In this document: positions 30,750 through 40,408 of the stretch, one piece after another | How positions within the stretch are numbered: the stretch's first letter is position 1 | How the letters are laid out: every line of letters starts with the position of its first letter | Source: Deltaproteobacteria bacterium | GTDB taxonomy: Bacteria > Desulfobacterota > GWC2-55-46 > JADFVP01 | Direction: 5' to 3' | NCBI GenBank assembly: GCA_029262515.1 | Contig: JAJCZH010000020.1 | Span: 1-64,000, forward strand | Length of the DNA: 64,000 nucleotides | Made by a program: the position numbers and the translations under genes | Notes under the pieces: model-generated | Database searches by the model: none | What the model saw: only the letters and a program-made list of their open reading frames with translations | What the model was told of the DNA's origin: nothing

Positions 30750-31418
30750 TCACGTTTCGCTGTCCGGGGCGACGTTCTCAACAGTAGAAAAGAGGTAGAG
30801 CAGCGTATCTCCATACGTTCTGACCTCATCGGCACATAAGCTGCCTATTACCGTTCCGGGTTTCACCTCCGCACCCACGGACTCCGGTTCATCGGATAAG
30901 GGAGCTGAAGACCCGCCTTCGAACTCAGTCCGCCCGATAACAAGCGGCGCCCTCTTCGACGTCTCTGCCACCAGCAGGCCGCCGGGTGCCAGCAGACCGC
31001 TTAAAGCGACCTCAGAGATAACCTCTTCCAACAGCGCACAAGAGTACGGCGGATCCAGGAAGATCAGATCGAAACCCTCGGGGCGCCGCGAAAGCCCCTT
31101 TACCGTAAGCACCGCGTCCCTTGTCAGAATATGGGCAGAGTCCTCAAGACCACAGGCCTTGATATTCTTTCCGATCACTTTTATTGCAGCCGGGTCAGAG
31201 TCTACGAACCAGGCCTCTGCGGCCCCTCTGCTGAGCGCCTCTATACCTACGGCCCCGGTGCCCGCAAAAAGGTCGAGCACGCGCGCGCCGAGCAGGTCTA
31301 CCCTTGTGCCGAGTATATTGAAGAGCGCTTCGCGAACCCTATCGGTCGTCGGCCTGATGTCTGTGCCCTTGAATTGCCCGAGCCGCTTGCCTCTAAGTTT
31401 TCCGCCGACTACCCTCAT
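30750..31418 (-). CDS. rsmD: 16S rRNA (guanine966-N2)-methyltransferase
   Basis: MRVVGGKLRGKRL, RPTTDRVREALFNIL, VLDLFAGTGAVGIEALSRGA, DLIFLDPPYS. Confidence 0.95.
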   Translation of the reverse strand: MRVVGGKLRGKRLGQFKGTDIRPTTDRVREALFNILGTRVDLLGARVLDLFAGTGAVGIEALSRGAAEAWFVDSDPAAIKVIGKNIKACGLEDSAHILTRDAVLTVKGLSRRPEGFDLIFLDPPYSCALLEEVISEVALSGLLAPGGLLVAETSKRAPLVIGRTEFEGGSSAPLSDEPESVGAEVKPGTVIGSLCADEVRTYGDTLLYLFSTVENVAPDSET

Positions 31419-31434
31419 GCCGGAAACTGGCGGC

Positions 31435-31857
31435 TCAAATTCCGAGTACCTTTACCGAGATCAATCTGGCGCGGGGACCGTCAAATTCGGAAAAATAGAC
31501 GACCTGCCACTGCCCGAGAGCGAGCCGACCCTTGGTAACCGGCACCGTAACGGAATTACCGAGTATTAAAGACTTGATGTGGGCATCGGCATTCCGTCCG
31601 TACTCGCCTTTGTTATGCCTGAAGGTGGGGTTGTTGGGTACCAGCTCTGCGAGAAAGTCCTGCAGATCATTTTCAAGGTCGTGGTCGGCGTTATTGAGAT
31701 GTACAGCCCCGGTCGTATGGCCGGTAGAGACGACCGCCATGCCTTCGCTCACTTCACTCTCAACAACTACCTCCTCTACCTGTGCGGAAATATTCACCTC
31801 TTCGGTAGCCCCGGTACTCTTTATCCTTACAGCGCCATTAAATACCTTCAACCTCAT
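31435..31857 (-). CDS. YjbQ-family protein (UPF0047)
   Basis: GMAVVSTGHTTGAVHLNNADHDLENDL, HNKGEYGRNADAHIKSLILGNSVTVPV, LALGQWQVVYFSEFDGPR. Confidence 0.9.
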   Translation of the reverse strand: MRLKVFNGAVRIKSTGATEEVNISAQVEEVVVESEVSEGMAVVSTGHTTGAVHLNNADHDLENDLQDFLAELVPNNPTFRHNKGEYGRNADAHIKSLILGNSVTVPVTKGRLALGQWQVVYFSEFDGPRARLISVKVLGI

Positions 31858-32025
31858 CCCCCTCTACAGTATCAATTCTAGTAATTGCATGTTATCGATA
31901 TAATCAATTCGACATAAATAGTATGGCCTGAAGCGGCCGGGTAAAGTACGATCAATAATTATACAATAACCGAACGCTTTGAATCCACCACAAATAAGCG
32001 ATTGTCTCAACCAGGCTTACTTATC

Positions 32026-32739
32026 TTATAACAGAGCGGGCAGAACCTCGCCGGCACGGCCCGTAAGGTGTGCGTCCGCCACACCATGCATAGGCGTCTC
32101 TTCTATATTGATCTCGACGACGTAAGCCCCGGCGTCACGCGCAACAGCGCCGAGAGAGGCCGCGGGCTGCACAACCGACGATGTGCCAACAACCAGCATT
32201 ACAGAGGCCCCCTTTGCAGCCCCGAAGGCTTTGCCTATAACATCTGCGTCTAACGACTCCCCGAACCAGACAACACCGGGCCGCAAGAGCCCGCCGCAAG
32301 CGCACCTCGGAGGCAGTTCACCAAAGACCTCCCTATCGACAGACTCGACGCCGCAGGCCGTGCAGCGAACCTTCCAGATTGAACCATGCATTTCTACTAC
32401 GTTTATGCTTCCGGCCATAGAGTGAAGCCCGTCTACATTTTGAGTAATCAGGCTGAACTCTTTGGCCCTCTTCTCCAACTCGACAATTGCGTGGTGTCCC
32501 GGGTTCGGACTTACCCCTCTGATCAAGTCGCGCCTCCATGCGTACCATTCCCATACAAGCAGAGGGTCTTTTTCGAACGCCTCCGGGGTAGCAAGCTCGG
32601 TGGCGTTATGTTTTCTCCACAACCCGTCAGTCCCCCTGAATGTCGGCACCCCTGACTCGGCAGAGACACCGGCGCCAGTCAAGACCACCAAAGAGTCGGC
32701 ACCGGCTATAGACTCGCGCACACTGTCGATAGTAGCCAT
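32026..32739 (-). CDS. cobB: SIR2-family NAD-dependent deacylase
   Basis: LTGAGVSAESGVPTFRGTDGLW, ITQNVDGLHSMAGS, CTACG...CACGG, VVGTSSVVQPAASL. Confidence 0.95.
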   Translation of the reverse strand: MATIDSVRESIAGADSLVVLTGAGVSAESGVPTFRGTDGLWRKHNATELATPEAFEKDPLLVWEWYAWRRDLIRGVSPNPGHHAIVELEKRAKEFSLITQNVDGLHSMAGSINVVEMHGSIWKVRCTACGVESVDREVFGELPPRCACGGLLRPGVVWFGESLDADVIGKAFGAAKGASVMLVVGTSSVVQPAASLGAVARDAGAYVVEINIEETPMHGVADAHLTGRAGEVLPALL

Positions 32740-32928
32740 AAAGAGTAGCCATGAAAGTAGACATTAAAACCCTGACAATAAGTACTGCTTCGTAAAAACA
32801 GAACAGAAAAAGCCGTACAGAGGCAAGGCAATTATAGAAAGATTGTCGAAACAGGTATTAAAGCAGGGTCGGAGTTGAAGAGAAGAACGAGGTTGAGGAT
32901 TTAAAACCGTGAGAAGAAACCCGGACAA

Positions 32929-33186
32929 CTACCGTACGAATTTACCCTCAGGTGAGATCATCCCTTTTCTTATCGCCTCTTCCAGAATACCGCGCGCGTT
33001 CTCGGCATCCACAGCCTCTACCGCCACTCTCTTTTCCGAAAGTTTCTTCATGCTTTCCTTGGAACAGAGCCCGAAGTTCCTGATAGAGCAACTAATGTCA
33101 TACTCCCCTAACAGAAGCTCTATTATATCGACATCGAGTTCGTTCTCAATAGAGTATATGTCTTTGAAATTTATTCGCGTAGCCAT
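32929..33186 (-). CDS. hypothetical protein, DUF2007-like
   Basis: 85 aa; small alpha/beta pattern. Confidence 0.45.
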   Translation of the reverse strand: MATRINFKDIYSIENELDVDIIELLLGEYDISCSIRNFGLCSKESMKKLSEKRVAVEAVDAENARGILEEAIRKGMISPEGKFVR

Positions 33187-33369
33187 GATTTCGAGTATAA
33201 ATGATTCATAGATTCTTTGTCAACAATTAACAGAACCGGTTTCACCCCTGCACAAGTCCAGGGTATTTGCACTTGACTTTTATTGGCCCGCGTTGAGATA
33301 ATCTCTACAAGGAACGAGTGGTACCAACCACAGGACTTAAAGGTTACCGGAAGTAAAGGGGCAGAAGGT

Positions 33370-33777
33370 ATGAAAAGAGCTATACTGGCCGTCGTGCCGA
33401 TTATGTTGTTATGGGTGGTATTGGTTGGCATGGGTTCTGGCCCGGGTGCCGAGGTACCGAAACCGGAGATCGACTTCAAGGCCATTGTCCTAGACGATCA
33501 GGATATCTCCACAAAGATCCATCAGGCAAGCTGGGAAGGCAACATCTTCTTCACCGGCCTCCGGGGCAAGGGCATTGTAACCATCTCATTCGAGAAGGTA
33601 CGCAAGGTCGAGAGCGTCGGTATCTCTGCCGGCACAAAAAAAGATTTTCAGGTAACTCTAAGGAACGGTGATGTCGTGGCCGTCAGTTTCGATGTTGACT
33701 CAAGGTTTCAAGGAGTCACCGACTTTGGCACCTACAGGGTAATCGCGCGCAACATCAAAGAGATTACCTTCGAGTAG
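33370..33777 (+). CDS. hypothetical exported protein
   Basis: Internal ATG start gives signal peptide MKRAILAVVPIMLLWVVLVGMGSG. Confidence 0.6.
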   Translation: MKRAILAVVPIMLLWVVLVGMGSGPGAEVPKPEIDFKAIVLDDQDISTKIHQASWEGNIFFTGLRGKGIVTISFEKVRKVESVGISAGTKKDFQVTLRNGDVVAVSFDVDSRFQGVTDFGTYRVIARNIKEITFE

Positions 33778-33879
33778 TCCGTTTCACAGGGCCTTGCAAG
33801 CGGCTCTTTCAAGAACAGGAAAGTACGGTTGGAGCGCTACAAAAGCGCTTCTTTTTTTTGAGGCGGATAAGCGCGGCAA

Positions 33880-34302
33880 TCAGTCTAAAGCGGCCAGTAT
33901 GTTCTTGAAATGAATGGCAACAGAGGTATCACCGGTGATCTCAAGCCTGCGCGAGAAGAAGACTGTATCGGGGTCAACACGACCGAGAAAGAGGTCAACC
34001 AGCACGCCGACATTGCCCTTCATGGTCACGTCGGGCCTTGTGGCGCTATGGAGCTCGACCTTTATAGCGCGCTCTTCGATACGGAGGTAGAAACCTTTAT
34101 CAAGATCAATCGCCTCAAACCAGAACAGTTTATTGTCGAGCGCACCGAGCTTCTCGGCAAAGGACGGGTTATCGTCAACCACCTTTTTCAAGAGCACGGC
34201 AGCCCCCATCGCCTCTAAAAGCAGCGGGGCAGCCTTCAATCCGAGCCTGAGGCCAGCAAGGCCCGCCCGCTCAAACCTGTTAGGCGTATCTTCTGCGTCC
34301 AT
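33880..34302 (-). CDS. ubiT: SCP2-domain protein, UbiT-like
   Basis: DPDTVFFSRRLEITGDTSVAIHFKNILAALD closely parallels E. coli UbiT (recalled) DPDTLFFQRRLVIEGDTELGLYVKNLMDAIE. Confidence 0.7.
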   Translation of the reverse strand: MDAEDTPNRFERAGLAGLRLGLKAAPLLLEAMGAAVLLKKVVDDNPSFAEKLGALDNKLFWFEAIDLDKGFYLRIEERAIKVELHSATRPDVTMKGNVGVLVDLFLGRVDPDTVFFSRRLEITGDTSVAIHFKNILAALD

Positions 34303-34372
34303 AAGAACCGATTACCTCTAAAACTATTACTGCCTGTTATGCAACTTTTAATATACGCCCTGCGCGGAGCAG

Positions 34373-35119
34373 CTAGACTTTGTAGCCGATGTGGACGGCG
34401 GCTATACCGTTCAATATATTGTAGTACCTCACCCTGAAAAAACCGATAGACTCCATGATCGCCTTTAGCTCCTTCTGCTTCGGGAACTTGCGTATCGACT
34501 CGTGCAGATAGACGTAAGCATTGCGGTCACCCGTAACCATCTCGCCTACGTTCGGCAGCACGTTGATTGAATAAGCGTTGTAGATGGAGCGAAAGAGGGA
34601 GTTCTCAGGGTGCGAGAACTCAAGACAGATAACGCGGCCTCCCGGCCTTACCACCCGTTTCATCTCGGTGAGCGCTTTTTCCAGGTGCGTCACGTTTCTT
34701 ATACCGAAACCGACGGTCGCAACGTCAAAGGTATTCTCCTCGAAAGAGATATCCTCGGCATTGCCCTGTATGAACTGTATATCATTGACGTGGCCTCTAT
34801 CTACGCACTTCTCCCGACCGTACTTGAGCATCTCGCCGTTTATGTCATAAACGACCACGCGACCGGACTTGCCTACCCTGTCGGCCATCAAGAGCGCGAT
34901 ATCTCCGGTGCCTCCGGCGACATCCAGGGCACTCTGCCCCTCCTTGAGCCCTGTATCGGCGGCCACCATGCGCTTCCATATCCTGTGCGCCCCAACGCTC
35001 ATCAGGTCGTTCATAAGGTCGTACTTCGAGGCAACGGAGTCGAAGACATCGGCCACCCGGCCCCGCTTCTCCTCTTCGGGAATAACCTCTGTACCGAAGT
35101 TTGTCATTTTTTTAGTCAT
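34373..35119 (-). CDS. ubiE: ubiquinone/menaquinone biosynthesis methyltransferase
   Basis: VFDSVASKYDLMNDLMSVGAHRIWKR, ALDVAGGTGDIAL. Confidence 0.95.
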   Translation of the reverse strand: MTKKMTNFGTEVIPEEEKRGRVADVFDSVASKYDLMNDLMSVGAHRIWKRMVAADTGLKEGQSALDVAGGTGDIALLMADRVGKSGRVVVYDINGEMLKYGREKCVDRGHVNDIQFIQGNAEDISFEENTFDVATVGFGIRNVTHLEKALTEMKRVVRPGGRVICLEFSHPENSLFRSIYNAYSINVLPNVGEMVTGDRNAYVYLHESIRKFPKQKELKAIMESIGFFRVRYYNILNGIAAVHIGYKV

Positions 35120-35140
35120 GTTTACACCGCTCTACCCTTC

Positions 35141-36799
35141 TCATGCATGTGTTCCTAAACTTTTAATACCGAGCAATATGGCTCCGGCAAAGAGAACGAT
35201 ACTCAAGACCGGAACCCCCAGAATGGCAAACGAGTCAGGGGCCGAAAGGGCCGCAGAGAGCGTGCCGGCTATCACCAGAGAGCCCGTAAGCACCGCGCGT
35301 GAGGTTCGCTTTCCGGTCGAGTGTATCTCCTCAATTACCGGCTCTATGCCGTGGGGCACAAAGCCGAAGGTGAGATCTCCACCAGCGCCTTTTTCGAAAA
35401 AGTCGTTCATGTTGTACGGAATAGAGAGCGCTGCCCCTGCTATCTCCTCGGCCCGCTCGCTCGCCTTGCCCGCAACGGACTTTGGAGAGAGCTTCTCCTT
35501 GAGCATCCACTTGTAGACCATCGGTTTTGTCACTTCCCACATGTCTATGTCAGGATAGAGCTGGCGGCCCACACCTTCTATTATCACCATCGACTTTTGC
35601 AAGAGCAGCAGGTTCGGCTGAAGCCTCATATCGAAGCGGCGCGCAGTCTGGAGCAGCTTCATGAGTAGGGTGGAAATATCGATATGCTCGAGCTTGGCCC
35701 CGAGTATCGGCTCTATTATTACCCTTAACGCCTCTTCGAATTCGCCTATATCCACGCCTGGACCGATAAGGCCCATATCCCTGTGGACTATCGCCATGCG
35801 GTAATAATCCTCACGAACGATATAGTAGAGCATGGAGGCGAGGTACTTTCTAAGCTTCCTGTCTAGCCTGCCGACGATACCGAAGTCGAGATAGATGATA
35901 ACCCCGTCGTCACGGATAAAGATATTTCCCGGATGGAGGTCTGCATGAAAAATGCCATGCTCAAAGACCTGACTGAAGAAGATCTCAAGACCGTCAATCG
36001 CGGCCTTTTTAATATCAATGCCCTTGGCGCGAAGCGTCTCCACCTCATCTATCGGCGTACCGTATACGCGCTCCATCGTCAGCACCTCTTCCGTGCTCCA
36101 GTCCCAGTAGACCTTCGGTATCTGTATATTGGGGTTCGACTTGAAGATAGAGTAGAAGCGGCCTATTGCCGCGCCCTCTATGGTAAGGTCCTGCTCGTTG
36201 GTGATTACGCGCGTGAACTCATCGACCACTTCCAGCGGCCTGTACCGCCGCGCCCTCGGCACATACCTCTGTAACAGTTCGGCAACTATGTGCATAACCG
36301 ACATATCGGCCTCTATCACCCGGGCGATCCCGGGACGCCGGACCTTTACGGCCACATCGGTACCGTCATTAAGGGTCGCAAAGTGGACCTGCGCTATTGA
36401 GGCCGATGCAAACGGCTCTTCGTCGAATGTGGAAAATTTCTCTTCGAGAGAGCCCTTGAGCTCCTTTTCAACTACGCCCCTAACCTCTTCGAATGAGAAT
36501 GGGCGCACCATATCCTGGAGTTTCTTGAACTCTTCGACCCATTCGGTCGGCAGGATATCGGCACGTGTCGAGGCGATCTGCCCGAACTTTATGAAGGTCG
36601 GCCCAAGCTCTTCGAGCACGAGCCGCACCCTTACAGGCGTGCTGAGGCCCGCCTTCTTCTTTGATACAAAGATCCGCTCTATCGTAGAGAGCAGAGGAAA
36701 GAGGCGCATCTCGGCCACAAGCCCGCCAAAACCGTACCTTACTAACGTAACGACTATCTTGTTGAGCCTGCGTATGTTTGTGAGTTTCTTTATATACAT
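35141..36799 (-). CDS. ubiB: UbiB/ABC1-family atypical kinase
   Basis: LEELGPTFIKFGQIASTRADILP, GIFHADLHPGNIFIRDDGVIIYLDFGIVGRLD. Confidence 0.95.
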   Translation of the reverse strand: MYIKKLTNIRRLNKIVVTLVRYGFGGLVAEMRLFPLLSTIERIFVSKKKAGLSTPVRVRLVLEELGPTFIKFGQIASTRADILPTEWVEEFKKLQDMVRPFSFEEVRGVVEKELKGSLEEKFSTFDEEPFASASIAQVHFATLNDGTDVAVKVRRPGIARVIEADMSVMHIVAELLQRYVPRARRYRPLEVVDEFTRVITNEQDLTIEGAAIGRFYSIFKSNPNIQIPKVYWDWSTEEVLTMERVYGTPIDEVETLRAKGIDIKKAAIDGLEIFFSQVFEHGIFHADLHPGNIFIRDDGVIIYLDFGIVGRLDRKLRKYLASMLYYIVREDYYRMAIVHRDMGLIGPGVDIGEFEEALRVIIEPILGAKLEHIDISTLLMKLLQTARRFDMRLQPNLLLLQKSMVIIEGVGRQLYPDIDMWEVTKPMVYKWMLKEKLSPKSVAGKASERAEEIAGAALSIPYNMNDFFEKGAGGDLTFGFVPHGIEPVIEEIHSTGKRTSRAVLTGSLVIAGTLSAALSAPDSFAILGVPVLSIVLFAGAILLGIKSLGTHA

Positions 36800-36857
36800 G
36801 GGTGCCGTTTAAAATTGCTATTTTTGAAAGTGCCAGTCTGAAACCATCTAAGGGGCG

Positions 36858-37286
36858 CTACTCTTTACCGACCTTATCCTCAAGCTCGGTTACCCTGCGC
36901 TCAAGCTCATCGACCTTTTCTCTCGCCAGGCGCGCCATCTCCTTTACAACATCCATCTCAATCTCCGTTGCAACGTGGAGCTTATCCGCCACCCTGCCGG
37001 AGTTCGAGGCTATCTCGGACTCGATCTTCTCCTTTGCAGACGTCACGACCGAGAGCAGCTCTTTTAATATGGTCGCTCCGTCTTCCACCACCCTGTTCTC
37101 AAGTTCCTGACGCGGGCTCAGGGGCTCGGCGCTCTCTTTGGCCTCGTCAGCCGCTTCGCTATCGCCGCTCTCCGTGACGCTTTTGGACGCACCCTCTTTG
37201 GTATCCGAAGCCTCATCGAGCGTCTCCTTGATCTTCTTCTCAATACCGAGCCCCAGTTGTATCGCTTTATCTATAAGGTCAGCCAT
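36858..37286 (-). CDS. phasin-like / UbiK-like coiled-coil protein
   Basis: C-terminal MARLAREKVDELERRVTELEDKVGKE resembles BMFP/UbiK-type helix; placed between ubiV and ubiB. Confidence 0.45.
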   Translation of the reverse strand: MADLIDKAIQLGLGIEKKIKETLDEASDTKEGASKSVTESGDSEAADEAKESAEPLSPRQELENRVVEDGATILKELLSVVTSAKEKIESEIASNSGRVADKLHVATEIEMDVVKEMARLAREKVDELERRVTELEDKVGKE

Positions 37287-37400
37287 GACTCTCTCCTTCT
37301 GCTACTCTCTGTTATACAAATATCCAAAACAAATATGAAAGACCAAAAACCGTCTAATCCCTGCCACGCCCCAACTTAACTCATGTGAACTGAGGCAAAC

Positions 37401-38315
37401 TCAAGTCGCAGGAAGGGCCGCGGAGACGTACTCTCTGCCAGCGCGCCCGAGCCACCAGCCGTTACAGAGCCCGCCCGAGCCTTCTATTTTGTGCGACAGG
37501 CTTATCAGCCCGTCTAACGCCTCTTCCGCGCTTATACCGCCCTCCAAGCGGGCACGGAAGATCCGTACCACCTCACCCGTGCCGGTTGATTGCGGGGAAA
37601 TTCTCAAGGCTTGAACACCCTTGCTCTTCAGGTCGTCCGTAAACTCTATTAGCGAATAGGTCGTTGCGCTAAGTATGGTCGTGCCGTTTATCGTAAAAAG
37701 CGGCTCGCCCTCCACACTCTTGATCTCCATGCCGTCTGGGTCGCGGCTGCAATCGTGCTTGCAGTCGCTCTTGCCGAGGCCGTGCGCCTTCGATGTATAA
37801 CATCTCCACGAAAAGGCGAGCGGCACACGGCCGTGTGCGAAGACCTCGCCCTTTATACCCGTATGCTCTATATTATACCCTATCGACTCTCCCGAAAGCT
37901 CTACCGGGAAGGTAACGTATTCTATGCCTATGCCCTGCAGGAACTGAACGCTCGGCACGTTGTAGGTCGTTATGTGAGGGCCTGCCCTGAGTTCCCGGCT
38001 TTCTGTGTCGACCATATTGAGAACCGACATGTCGTTGGCCTCTATCGGGTAGGGTAGTTCCACAAGCTGCCGCGTCCGCTCAAGCTCGATTTCATTCGAG
38101 ACAACTACGAGGCTCGACAGTACTACCTTCTTGCCAGCAGCTTTAAGCTTCTGTGCAATTGAGGTTATATCGCCAGCGCCGAGGTTGCGTTTATCGCAGA
38201 CCAGTTCGCCGAGATAGACCGTATCTACGTCCATGTCGGCGACTTCGTCATAGAACCGTAAAAGGTCCTCTCTCTTCCACTCGAAGAGAACAGGACCGAG
38301 TGTCAACTCCATCAC
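37401..38315 (-). CDS. ubiV: UbiV-like peptidase U32-family protein
   Basis: LGPVLFEWKREDLLRFYDEVADMDVDTVYLGELVCDKRN; four-Cys pattern C...C(YTSKAHGLGKSD)C(KHD)C. Confidence 0.8.
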   Translation of the reverse strand: MMELTLGPVLFEWKREDLLRFYDEVADMDVDTVYLGELVCDKRNLGAGDITSIAQKLKAAGKKVVLSSLVVVSNEIELERTRQLVELPYPIEANDMSVLNMVDTESRELRAGPHITTYNVPSVQFLQGIGIEYVTFPVELSGESIGYNIEHTGIKGEVFAHGRVPLAFSWRCYTSKAHGLGKSDCKHDCSRDPDGMEIKSVEGEPLFTINGTTILSATTYSLIEFTDDLKSKGVQALRISPQSTGTGEVVRIFRARLEGGISAEEALDGLISLSHKIEGSGGLCNGWWLGRAGREYVSAALPAT

Positions 38316-38366
38316 TTCTCCTTCTATAACAACCTTAAATAGCAGCCTGCTATACCCGGCATGCTT

Positions 38367-39170
38367 TCAATACTCTATATGAACAAGACAGAGCCCCCCC
38401 GGCGGCGCGGTCTCCGGCGCAACGCTCCTGTCTTGCGCTTCGATTATCCTCTCGACTTCATCCGGCTCTATCGACCCGGCCCCGACTGCCACTAAAGTTC
38501 CAGCAACAATCCTCACCATATGCCTCAAGAACGCTGTACCGCGCACCTCGAACTCTATCAGGCCCGGAGTCTCATCGCTTCTATCATAAACTTCAAGCGC
38601 CGTTATCTCGCGCACCGAGTGCGGGGCATCGGAACCCGCAGCCCTGAAAGAGGTGAAATCCTTTCTGCCTATAAAGTGAACTGCGGCGGCCCTCATGCGT
38701 GTTATGTCGAGCGGCCACCTCACAAACCAGCTGCTGCGCCTTAAAAGGGGCGAGCGAATCTCACGGTTAAGCACCCGGTAGAGATAGACCTTGCCCTTTG
38801 AGTCGCGGCGCGGATCGAAGGATGCGGGCACCTCAACCGCTTCGGTAACAACGATATCTTCGGGCAATAAAGAGTTGAGCCCGGCTTTAAAGCCCTCGAC
38901 AGGTATTTGGGAGACCGTAGTGAATGCAGCGCACTGGCAGAGCGCATGCACGCCCGAGTCGGTGCGCGAAGCCCCGGCAAGGCCAACCCCTACTCCGGTC
39001 ATGGTTTCAAGAGCCCCGGCCACAGTGCCTTGCACGCTAGGGCCGTTCTTCTGCACCTGCCATCCGACATACTCTGTTCCGTCGTACTCAAGGGTCAGCT
39101 TAATTCTTCTGCTGCCCTGGCTGCTGCCGTTACTACTGCCATTGTTACTATTTGGGCTGCTCGCCGGCAC
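38367..39170 (-). CDS. truA: tRNA pseudouridine synthase A
   Basis: LEYDGTEYVGWQVQKNGPSVQGTV, GASRTDSGVHAL. Confidence 0.95.
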   Translation of the reverse strand: MPASSPNSNNGSSNGSSQGSRRIKLTLEYDGTEYVGWQVQKNGPSVQGTVAGALETMTGVGVGLAGASRTDSGVHALCQCAAFTTVSQIPVEGFKAGLNSLLPEDIVVTEAVEVPASFDPRRDSKGKVYLYRVLNREIRSPLLRRSSWFVRWPLDITRMRAAAVHFIGRKDFTSFRAAGSDAPHSVREITALEVYDRSDETPGLIEFEVRGTAFLRHMVRIVAGTLVAVGAGSIEPDEVERIIEAQDRSVAPETAPPGGLCLVHIEY

Positions 39171-40193
39171 CTAGAGATAGTCCCTGACGAGAATCTCGGC
39201 TATCTGCACGGCGTTGAGCGCAGCGCCTTTTCTCAGATTATCGGCTACGACCCACAGGTTCAGACCGTTCTCCACCGTATCGTCTCTTCTGATCCTTCCG
39301 ACCATAACCGAGTCCCGTTCGGCACAATCTATCGTCATCGGATACTGCGCCTCTGCCGGATTGTCTACTACCTCTACACCCGGAGCCGCGCTTAACAGCT
39401 CACGAACCTCTTCAGGGGTAACCGGGTCTTCGGTCTCTACGTTTATAGATTCTGAATGGCCTACATAGACCGGCACCCGAACCGCTGTCGGGCTTATGAG
39501 CATACTATTATTACCGAAGATCTTACGGGTCTCGTTGACCATCTTCGCTTCTTCCTTGGTATAACCGTCCTCCAAGAAGAGGTCTATCTGCGGTAGGCAA
39601 TTGAACGCTATGACATGCGGAAGGACATTCTTCTCCGGCACGGTCATATTGAAGAGCGCGCGTACCTGCTCTGTCAATTCGTCCATCGCCTTTTTGCCCG
39701 CCCCTGAGACCGACTGATATGTAGATACTACAATACGCTTTATACCGAAGTGGTCATATATGGGCTTGAGCGCGACTACCATCTGAATGGTCGAGCAGTT
39801 CGGGTTGGCTATTATCCCGCTCTTTTCATAACCGGCTATGGCCTCCGGGTTGACCTCGGGAACGACCAGCGGCACGTCCGGGTCCATTCTAAAGTGCGAG
39901 GTATTGTCCACCACCACGCAGCCCGCCGCAGCAGCCTTCGGAGCATATATCTTCGATACGCTCGCACCGGGCGAAAAGAGCCCTATATCGACACCTTCGA
40001 AGCTCTCTTCATCGAGCAGACCGACCGTAATCTCCTCGCCTTTAAACTCAAGCTTACTGCCGGCAGTGCGCTCTGAGGCTAACAACCTCAGCTCTCCGAC
40101 AGGAAAGTTCCGCTCTTCGAGTATCTTTAAAAACTCGGCACCGACCATGCCGGTCGCCCCGACGATAGCGACATTATACTCTCTCTTACTCAT
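39171..40193 (-). CDS. asd: aspartate-semialdehyde dehydrogenase
   Basis: VAIVGATGMVGAEFLKIL, IIANPNCSTIQMVVALKPI. Confidence 0.97.
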   Translation of the reverse strand: MSKREYNVAIVGATGMVGAEFLKILEERNFPVGELRLLASERTAGSKLEFKGEEITVGLLDEESFEGVDIGLFSPGASVSKIYAPKAAAAGCVVVDNTSHFRMDPDVPLVVPEVNPEAIAGYEKSGIIANPNCSTIQMVVALKPIYDHFGIKRIVVSTYQSVSGAGKKAMDELTEQVRALFNMTVPEKNVLPHVIAFNCLPQIDLFLEDGYTKEEAKMVNETRKIFGNNSMLISPTAVRVPVYVGHSESINVETEDPVTPEEVRELLSAAPGVEVVDNPAEAQYPMTIDCAERDSVMVGRIRRDDTVENGLNLWVVADNLRKGAALNAVQIAEILVRDYL

Positions 40194-40408
40194 TTCAATA
40201 CACCTTCCTCTTTACCCGTCCGTCAAAATCGCATTAACCGTAATACGGATTAAAAAAACAGACCTTTAAACACCATTTCGCTACGACAAATTTATATAAT
40301 ATGCCAAAAACAAGCTTTAAGTCAATCTATGGCTCTTTTTTCAAAAACCGCAAGAAGCACACGCTCTTAGACCAGAGTGCATGATCGCAGGTAATGGCCT
40401 TGCCCGGC

